This document shows positions 58,200 through 64,000 of a DNA stretch of 64,000 bases, piece after piece. A model generated the notes under the pieces. It did not search any database. It was not told the DNA's origin and saw only the letters and a list, made by a program, of their open reading frames with translations. The DNA lies in assembly GCF_020622265.1 (NCBI RefSeq), contig NZ_JACNMQ010000005.1, forward strand, positions 62,001 through 126,000, written 5' to 3'. Within the stretch, counting starts at the first letter, position 1. Every line of letters begins with the position of its first letter. The stretch is from Halomonas sp. M20. Its GTDB lineage: Bacteria; Pseudomonadota; Gammaproteobacteria; Pseudomonadales; Halomonadaceae. The position numbers and the translations under genes were made by a program.

Positions 58200-59045
58200 C
58201 TAGCGAGCTGTGAGGCGTCGTGAACTCCTGCGAGTGACCCCCAAGCGATAGATGAACGCCAGGATGAACAGCCCCGTCAGGATCAATACGATCGTCGGCG
58301 CAGGGGCGCTGTCGAGAAAGAAGCTCGCATAGGTGCCCGCGAGCATCGAGATCGTGCAAATTATCACGGAAACAACCAGCATGGGGCCAAAGCTGCGCAC
58401 GACCAGAAACGCGATGGCACCGGGTGTGACGAGCAGCGCCACGGCGAGAATCAGGCCTACGGAACTCAGGGTGGCCACGATGGTCAGCGAAAGGCTCGCC
58501 AGCAGGCCGTAATGTAAGAGCTTGGTGTTGAGTCCTACCGCCTGGGCCTGGGCTGGATCGAAGGCGTGCAACAACAGGTCCTTCCACTTCAACAGTAAAA
58601 GCCCCGAGACAATGACGGCAATCAGGCCGGAGGTCCAGAGATCCCGGCTGCCGACACCAAGCATGTTACCGAACAGGACATGATCGAGGTGTTCGTTGGT
58701 ATGGATTGAGGTGTACATGACGATGCCCAGTCCGAACATGCCGGAAAACACCACCCCCATGACCGTGTCCTGTTTGATACGGCTGTTGTGAGACAAGTAT
58801 CCGGTGGCGAGGGCGCACGCCATGCCGGCGACGAAAGCACCGATGATCAGCGGTAGTCCAAGAATCCAGGCCAGCACGATGCCCGGAAGCGTGGCATGGC
58901 TGACCGCGTCGCCCATCAGCGCCCAGCCCTTGAGTACCAGAAAGCAAGACAGCAGGGCCGTGGGCGGCGCGACCAACAGCACGATCCAGAAGGCGTTCTG
59001 CATGAAGGGAAACTGAAAGGGCATCAGTAACGCATCGAGGGTCAT
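58200..59045 (-). CDS. Metal ABC transporter permease (second)
   Basis: 281-residue ABC-3 family permease with about nine helices: LVAPPTALLSCFLVLKGWALMGDAVSHATLPGIVLAW near 25-60 is the family hallmark. It is the fourth gene of the leftward Mn/Zn importer and overlaps the previous permease by four bases. With two unlike permeases, the transporter is of the troABCD/sitABCD type. The last three residues and stop lie just before the end of epmA. Confidence 0.88.
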   Translation of the reverse strand: MTLDALLMPFQFPFMQNAFWIVLLVAPPTALLSCFLVLKGWALMGDAVSHATLPGIVLAWILGLPLIIGAFVAGMACALATGYLSHNSRIKQDTVMGVVFSGMFGLGIVMYTSIHTNEHLDHVLFGNMLGVGSRDLWTSGLIAVIVSGLLLLKWKDLLLHAFDPAQAQAVGLNTKLLHYGLLASLSLTIVATLSSVGLILAVALLVTPGAIAFLVVRSFGPMLVVSVIICTISMLAGTYASFFLDSAPAPTIVLILTGLFILAFIYRLGVTRRSSRRLTAR

Positions 59046-59938
59046 CGGTGGGTTTCCCTGACGGAGGCCGACTCGGCGTCAAATGACGGCTCCAACGCCT
59101 TGGCTGCCTTGCGTCTGGCAGCGAGCAGACCATGCTTCGGTGCGAAGACGAACGCAACGAGGAAGATAAGGGTTTGCAGGATGACGATGATGCCCCCGGT
59201 TGCCCCATCGAGGAAATAGCTTGCATAGGCCCCGACGAAGCTGGTCGCGGTGCCGATCAACACTGAAAGCGCAATGAGACGAGGGAAGCGGTCGCACAGC
59301 AGATAGGCCGTGGCGCCTGGGGTTACCACCATGGCAATGACGAGAAAGGCGCCAACGGTGATCATTGCCGCCACGATAGCCGCGGAGAGCAGGGCGAAGA
59401 AGATCACTCGCAGCATGTCCGGGCGCAGACCGATGGAGCGCGCGTGGTTCTCATCGAAGAACACCACCATCAGATCCTTCCATTTGGCCAGCAGAACCGC
59501 CAGGCAGACGAAGCCGATGATGGCGAGCTGTAGGGTATCTTCCGGGGTGATGGCCAGGATATTGCCCATGATGATCGTCTGGATACTGACCGCCATCGGG
59601 TCTAGGGAGATCATGAACAGCCCCAACCCAAAGAACGATGTGTAGATGATGCCTATGATGACATCGATCTTGAGCCCCGAGCGTCCGGACAAGAACAGCA
59701 TCGCCCCTGCCGCGAGACCACCGGCAATGAAGGCGCCGAGTGCAAAGGGCAGACCGAAGATATAGGCGCCTGCGACGCCGGGTACCACGGAATGCGACAG
59801 CGCGTCACCGATCAGCGACCAGCCCTTGAGCATGAGATAGGATGAAAGAAAGGCGCAGACCCCGCCAACGAGAGCGGACACCCACATGGCATTGTTCATG
59901 TAGCCATAATTGAACGGTTCGAGCAGAGTGTCGATCAC
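59042..59938 (-). CDS. Metal ABC transporter permease (first)
   Basis: 298-residue ABC-3 permease. The hallmark [29 protein letters not shown] is near 30-60; about nine helices; charged C-terminus. The start is GTG at 59938, overlapping the ATPase stop (GTGA). With the second permease it forms the membrane channel for Mn2+ or Zn2+ uptake. Confidence 0.88.
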   Translation of the reverse strand: MIDTLLEPFNYGYMNNAMWVSALVGGVCAFLSSYLMLKGWSLIGDALSHSVVPGVAGAYIFGLPFALGAFIAGGLAAGAMLFLSGRSGLKIDVIIGIIYTSFFGLGLFMISLDPMAVSIQTIIMGNILAITPEDTLQLAIIGFVCLAVLLAKWKDLMVVFFDENHARSIGLRPDMLRVIFFALLSAAIVAAMITVGAFLVIAMVVTPGATAYLLCDRFPRLIALSVLIGTATSFVGAYASYFLDGATGGIIVILQTLIFLVAFVFAPKHGLLAARRKAAKALEPSFDAESASVRETHR

Positions 59939-60888
59939 GACTTGTCTGCCTTGCTGCTCTCATCGGGAAGAGAGCCTTGTCTGGCCGTGCTGGGTATCGT
60001 CTTAATGCTGCTCTTTGGGTCGCGGCTATCGCCGTATTGCACGAAGGGACGCTCGTCGTCGGTGATGATACGCACTTCTCGCGGGTCGTCGTCATCGTGC
60101 AGATCGGTGCCGCCGAGAGTGAAGTGACGCAGTACACCGCCAAAGGCAAGCTCGAGGTTCTCTCGGGTAAAGGTGGTTTCCGTGGGGCCAGAGGCCAGTA
60201 CCGTGCCCTTGACTAGAACGGTGCGGTCACAGAAATCCGATACGGAACCCAGGTTGTGGGTCGATACCAGCATCACCCGGCCCTCGTCGCGTAGCTCCCG
60301 CAGCAGTGCCACGATCTGATCTTCCGTTTTCACATCGACGCCGGTGAAGGGTTCGTCAAGCAGGATCACGCGCCCTTCCTGGGCAAGTGCCCGGGCCAGA
60401 AAAACCCGCTTGCGCTGCCCTCCGGAAAGCTCGCCGATCTGGCGCTGGCTAAAGTCGCTCATGTTCACGCGCTCGAGAGCTTTATCGACGGCAGCATGAT
60501 CGGCCCGCCGGGGACGGCGCAGAAAGCCCATGTGGCCGTAGCGGCCCATCATCACCACATCTTCGACGAGTACCGGAAACGCCCAGTCGACCTCCTCGGA
60601 TTGCGGCACGTAGGCAACGAGATTCTCTCGCAGGGCGTCCTTTACCGTTCGATCGAGTAAGCGGATGTCACCTCTTGCCAAAGGCAAGAACCCCATGATC
60701 GCCTTGAACAGCGTCGACTTGCCCGCGCCGTTGACACCCACCAGAGCCGTGATGGTGCCGCGCGGAATCTCGAAGCTAGCGTTATGTAATGCAGTATGTC
60801 CATTGCGGTAGGTGACTGTCACATCCTGTGCCAGGATGCCTCCGCTGCTGTCTTCAGACTGAATCTGCGTTTGCTTCGATGCGTGCAA
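59935..60888 (-). CDS. Metal ABC transporter ATPase
   Basis: 317-residue ABC ATPase. Walker [16 protein letters not shown] near residue 50, signature [16 protein letters not shown] near 155, Walker [13 protein letters not shown] near 175 and the switch histidine in VSTHNLG near 213. A C-terminal extension of about 70 residues ([15 protein letters not shown] and onward) is not part of the usual ATPase core. The start is TTG at 60888, with AGGAG before it. Confidence 0.88.
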   Translation of the reverse strand: MHASKQTQIQSEDSSGGILAQDVTVTYRNGHTALHNASFEIPRGTITALVGVNGAGKSTLFKAIMGFLPLARGDIRLLDRTVKDALRENLVAYVPQSEEVDWAFPVLVEDVVMMGRYGHMGFLRRPRRADHAAVDKALERVNMSDFSQRQIGELSGGQRKRVFLARALAQEGRVILLDEPFTGVDVKTEDQIVALLRELRDEGRVMLVSTHNLGSVSDFCDRTVLVKGTVLASGPTETTFTRENLELAFGGVLRHFTLGGTDLHDDDDPREVRIITDDERPFVQYGDSRDPKSSIKTIPSTARQGSLPDESSKADKS

Positions 60889-60922
60889 AAACGGGGTCTC
60901 CTATCGTAGCTACCTGTTATAA

Positions 60923-61834
60923 CTACCGATTCATGTTTTTCTTCAATCCGTCCGCGACTGTCTGGGATGTGACGCGTAATAGATCGATATAAGTCGGTAC
61001 CGGGCCACCGGGCTTACTGAGACTGTCCACATAAAGCACACCGCCATAGGCAGCACCGGTTTCCCGCGCCACCTGCTTGGCCGGGGAGGTGTTGACGGTG
61101 CTTTCGCAGAACACGACGGGAATATTGTTTTCCACCACGCCGTCGATGACGCTGCGTACCTGCTGAGGTGTGCCGATCTGATCCGCGTTCATCGGCCAGA
61201 GATAGAGTTCCTTCATATCAAAATCCCGAGCCAGGTAGCTGAAGGCGCCTTCGCAGGTAACGAGCCAGCGTTTGTCTTCCGGTATCCGAGCGATTTGCCT
61301 GCGCAAGGGTTCGATCGTGCTACGAATCTCGTTTTTGTAAGCGTCGGCATTGTCTCTATAGGCCTCCGCATTATCCGGGTCGTACTTTGCAAACGCCGCG
61401 GCGATGTTGTCGACGTAGACCATGGCGTTATCGAGACCCATCCAGGCATGCGGATTGGCCTGACCTTCATAGGCGCCTTGGGTAATCGAAATCGATTCAA
61501 TGCCCTCAGTCAAGGTTACCGAGGGCATGTCGCCAAGATTGGTCAGAAACTGCTCGAACCATAGCTCGAGATTCAGCCCGTTCCATAGGATCAGGTCCGC
61601 TCCGTGAGCGCGAACGATATCCTGAGGAGTCGGTTCGTAGCCGTGAATTTCTGCCCCGGGTTTGGTGATCGACACCACTTCCGCGCGATCGCCCGCCACG
61701 TTTTGCGCCATTTCAGCCAATACGGTGAAGGTGGTCACCACCTTCAACTTGTCGTCAGCGGCGTTAGCATTTCCAGTCACTGCAATGAAGAGTATTGCTA
61801 CCGCACATGCTGTCTTCAAGCGTCTGATCGGCAT
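60923..61834 (-). CDS. Metal-binding lipoprotein/periplasmic protein (ZnuA/TroA/PsaA type)
   Basis: 303-residue cluster A-I binding protein with a signal peptide ending GNANAADD. Metal-site residues are in AEIHGYEPTPQDI (near 65), NPHAWMGLDNAMVYV (near 127), CEGAFSYLARDF (near 190) and FCESTVNTSP (near 265), i.e. His, His, Glu/Asp. It binds Mn2+ or Zn2+. No His-rich loop, which slightly favours Mn. First gene of the four-gene ABC importer, 18 bases after psd. Confidence 0.88.
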   Translation of the reverse strand: MPIRRLKTACAVAILFIAVTGNANAADDKLKVVTTFTVLAEMAQNVAGDRAEVVSITKPGAEIHGYEPTPQDIVRAHGADLILWNGLNLELWFEQFLTNLGDMPSVTLTEGIESISITQGAYEGQANPHAWMGLDNAMVYVDNIAAAFAKYDPDNAEAYRDNADAYKNEIRSTIEPLRRQIARIPEDKRWLVTCEGAFSYLARDFDMKELYLWPMNADQIGTPQQVRSVIDGVVENNIPVVFCESTVNTSPAKQVARETGAAYGGVLYVDSLSKPGGPVPTYIDLLRVTSQTVADGLKKNMNR

Positions 61835-61852
61835 TTAATGAGTCCTTTCTAG

Positions 61853-62701
61853 CTAGCTGCGGCTGATAAAATCGCCTAGTGTCTTGCCCATGCGCATCGG
61901 GCTTTCATCCACACCCAGCCCTTCACGAAAGGCGACCCTGTCGGAGAAGCACAGAATGACCGTGGAACCGAGCTTGAAACGGCCCATCTCCGCACCCTTG
62001 GCAAGCTCGATGGGCGTATCGAAGCGGGTCGTCTGAATCTGCTTCGACAAGGGCGTGATCTGACCTGCCCAGACCGTTTCGATGGCTGCAACGATCATGG
62101 CGCCTACCAGTACCATGGCCATGGGGCCGCGATCGGTATCGAACATGCAGACCAGGCGCTCGTTGCGGGCAAACAGCCCCGATACCTGATCTGCGGTAGC
62201 CAGGTTGACCGAGAAAAGACGCCCCGGCACATAGATCATTTCCCGCAGGGTGCCGGTCACCGGCATGTGTACCCGGTGGTAGTCCTTGGGGGAAAGATAG
62301 ACCGTGGCAAAACTTCCCTGTTGGAACGGTGCGGCACGCTGATCGTCGCCGCCAAGCAGCGAGGCTACGGAATAGGTCTGGCCCTTTGCCTGAATCAGCG
62401 TGCCATTCTCGACGTCCCCGAACTGGGACAGAAAGCCATCCGCGGGAGAGACGATACCATCGCCGATGGGGCGCGCATCGCTTTTAAGCGCTCGGGTAAA
62501 GAAGTCGTTGAAGCAGGCGTAGGCGGTAGGGTCAGGTTGTTGTGCCTCCCCCATGTCGACCCCATAAGTGCTGATGAAGCGCTTGATCATCATGTTCTTC
62601 AACCACGGAGTGCGGGAGTCCGCCAGTGTGCCCGCCAGGCGCGAGATCAAGTGATGGGGCAGGGGGTATTGAATGAGAGAAAAGAGTTTGTCTTGAGTCA
62701 C
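61853..62701 (-). CDS. psd: Phosphatidylserine decarboxylase proenzyme
   Basis: 282-residue Psd, making phosphatidylethanolamine at the inner membrane. Self-cleavage at LGST near residue 251 forms the pyruvoyl cofactor; other features are [10 protein letters not shown] near 65, SPADG near 85, and [16 protein letters not shown] near 138. The start is GTG at 62701. Its stop is 18 bases before the metal-binding protein gene, so the transporter could be partly read from psd. Confidence 0.93.
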   Translation of the reverse strand: MTQDKLFSLIQYPLPHHLISRLAGTLADSRTPWLKNMMIKRFISTYGVDMGEAQQPDPTAYACFNDFFTRALKSDARPIGDGIVSPADGFLSQFGDVENGTLIQAKGQTYSVASLLGGDDQRAAPFQQGSFATVYLSPKDYHRVHMPVTGTLREMIYVPGRLFSVNLATADQVSGLFARNERLVCMFDTDRGPMAMVLVGAMIVAAIETVWAGQITPLSKQIQTTRFDTPIELAKGAEMGRFKLGSTVILCFSDRVAFREGLGVDESPMRMGKTLGDFISRS

Positions 62702-62931
62702 AAGTATCGGTTTCCAGTCTTTGTAGGCTGCTGCTGGCTGCAGCGTTTAGAGCGACATTAGCAAGTACGCTGACATTCAGATGGCGGCGCGTGGCGATCG
62801 ACAGGGATGTCGATCGAGGCGTGGCAAGAGGGATCTTGTTCCACGCCGACACGCAAGCCGGCATCTGCAATGTCAGGGTTTCGTTCTTGCGCGTCGCGAT
62901 GAACGTCTGCAGGCAAGCATGTTCCTCAGGA
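62702..62931. other. Gap without a recognisable gene
   Basis: 230 bases between the rhodanese gene and psd, both leftward. I see no convincing coding frame, RNA or terminator; it should hold the psd promoter. Confidence 0.4.
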
Positions 62932-63762
62932 TTACTTCTCGATCGGGGTGTCGTCGCGATTGCCCCACTCCTGCCAGGAGCCCGCATAACCGCGAATCTT
63001 CTCGAACCCCAGAGCCTTGCCCACCAGCCAGGTGAAGCCACTACGATGATGGCTCTGGCAATGCGTGACGACTTCCATGTCCGGGGTCAATCCTTGGGCC
63101 TCTAGGGTCGTCACCAGTTCCGCATAGTCGCGAATGCGCAGGTTACGTTCCGGGTCCATGGCCTCGGTCCACTCCATATTGACCGCGCCGGGAATATGGC
63201 CGAGATGCTTGTTCTGACCTTTTTCGCCGCGATACTCCTGAGGCGCACGCGCGTCCCAGATGGCGAATCCTTTATCGCTCAAACGTTCGACCAGCTCATC
63301 CCGTTCGATCATGACCCCGGGATTGAGAATTTCCGCTTGATAGTCGCTGGGTTTGGGTTGTGAGGCCTCCGTCGATTCGGGCTGATCATCCGCGCGCCAG
63401 GCGTGGATGCCGCCATTGAGATAGGAGTAGCGAGTGTGCCCGATCAGCTCCAGCGTCCAGAGCAGTCGGCCTGCCCAGCCACCGCCTTCGTCGTCGTAGG
63501 CCACCACGTGGGTGTCACGGGTCAGCCCCAAAGACGAGAACAGCTCGGAAAGGGCTTCGTCGCCGGGTACATCGTTGGGAACGTCGCCCTGACCCAGCAT
63601 CAATCGGCGATGATCGAGAAAAATGGCGCCGGGCACATGGCCCGTTTTGTAGCTTTCTGCCTTGAGTGGCACATCGATGATCAACAGCTGGGGGTCGTCC
63701 AGATGTTCAGCGAGTTGCTCCGGCTCGACGATCAGCGGTAACAGGTTCGTTTCGGAACGCAT
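62932..63762 (-). CDS. rhdA: Thiosulfate sulfurtransferase, two rhodanese domains
   Basis: 276-residue sulfurtransferase with an inactive N-terminal rhodanese domain (VPLKAESYKTGHVPGAIFLDH) and an active C-terminal one; the loop VTHCQSHHRSGF near residue 228 has the catalytic cysteine. It moves sulfur from thiosulfate to a thiophilic acceptor such as cyanide. I chose ATG read from 63762 with AAGGAG ahead; GTG 63771 is another option. The rsgA-rhodanese-psd order is common in Pseudomonas relatives. Confidence 0.9.
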   Translation of the reverse strand: MRSETNLLPLIVEPEQLAEHLDDPQLLIIDVPLKAESYKTGHVPGAIFLDHRRLMLGQGDVPNDVPGDEALSELFSSLGLTRDTHVVAYDDEGGGWAGRLLWTLELIGHTRYSYLNGGIHAWRADDQPESTEASQPKPSDYQAEILNPGVMIERDELVERLSDKGFAIWDARAPQEYRGEKGQNKHLGHIPGAVNMEWTEAMDPERNLRIRDYAELVTTLEAQGLTPDMEVVTHCQSHHRSGFTWLVGKALGFEKIRGYAGSWQEWGNRDDTPIEK

Positions 63763-63830
63763 GACGCTCACTCCTTGCTCAAGCGGGGATGCTTAGATGA
63801 TGACATAGCTTTACGTCTCCCGGCGACCAA

Positions 63831-64000
63831 TTAGCGCGACTTGAGGCTCTCGAGAATGCGGCGATAGCTGGCGAAGCGCTGCCGGGAAACGTCGCCACGC
63901 TCCACCGCATCGATCAGGGCGCAGCCGGGCTCGTTGCGATGGCGGCAGTCGCGGAAACGACAGTGGCCGAGCAGATCGCGAAATTCGATGAAGCCCTCGG
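63831..64000 (-). CDS. rsgA: RsgA, ribosome-associated GTPase, 3' end
   Basis: The last 55 residues of a leftward gene entering from beyond the window: the segment [20 protein letters not shown] then [16 protein letters not shown] and ending ILESLKSR. Cys-x4-Cys-x-His with a later Cys form the RsgA zinc knuckle. RsgA is a GTPase that helps 30S maturation. The N-terminal OB and G domains are outside the window, so only the zinc-domain end supports this call. Confidence 0.88.
   Translation of the reverse strand, partial: EGFIEFRDLLGHCRFRDCRHRNEPGCALIDAVERGDVSRQRFASYRRILESLKSR

Overview
The window looks like a chromosomal piece of a denitrifying, mesophilic gammaproteobacterium, most likely of the Halomonadaceae (Halomonas and relatives). 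This rests on moderately high G+C, a complete cd1-nitrite-reductase (nir) cluster, gammaproteobacterial housekeeping neighbourhoods (cmoBA, parE/parC, serB, epmB/efp/epmA, rsgA/rhodanese/psd) and TRAP-independent TctABC transport. The species was not determined. No rRNA or tRNA gene, CRISPR array, phage or intact insertion sequence was seen.

Layout. 1-3.8 kb: the 5' end of a V/A-type ATPase subunit B gene, lldD, a homocysteine S-methyltransferase-family gene and a decayed fragment of an NADP-dependent oxidoreductase. 3.8-13.3 kb: denitrification locus, with nirF-nirC leftward and nirS-nirDLGHJEN rightward from a shared control region holding a perfect FNR/Dnr box and an NsrR-like palindrome. 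13.3-28.8 kb: a nitric-oxide-response neighbourhood: nnrS, trhP, an unusual cytochrome P450 followed by an FmdE-domain protein, YggS, an MFS transporter, a compact cbb3-like oxidase operon, an unknown periplasmic protein, a SulP transporter, a frameshifted hemerythrin gene, a stand-alone sdhB and hmp. 28.9-37.7 kb: RIO kinase, CAP-domain protein, and a tricarboxylate transport locus (tctCBA plus an AbrB protein) divergent from its two-component system and an extra periplasmic binding protein. 37.8-40.6 kb: mercury resistance (merR / merT-merP-merF::merA fusion). 40.7-50.3 kb: cmoBA, pgi, yqiA, parE, parC, serB. 50.4-57 kb: PilZ plus degenerate HD-GYP protein, an intracellular M4 protease with an emfourin-type inhibitor, small and membrane proteins. 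55.3-58.2 kb: the EF-P lysylation set. 58.2-64 kb: Mn/Zn ABC transporter, psd, rhodanese and the end of rsgA.

The most striking pattern is a family of about seven AT-rich, 23-bp palindromes that resemble the published gammaproteobacterial NsrR operator (two 11-bp AAGATGCATTT-like half-sites around one base). They sit in front of nirC, nnrS, the P450 gene, the cbb3-like operon, the unknown periplasmic gene, the hemerythrin gene and hmp. Since nnrS, hemerythrin/ytfE-type genes and hmp are classic NsrR targets, the remaining genes (P450 + FmdE protein, the compact oxidase, the unknown periplasmic protein and perhaps the orphan SdhB) become candidates for an undescribed nitric-oxide response. The P450 lacks the acidic residue normally next to the I-helix threonine, a substitution also known from fungal NO-reducing P450nor. 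All functional statements about these genes are inference from sequence and context.
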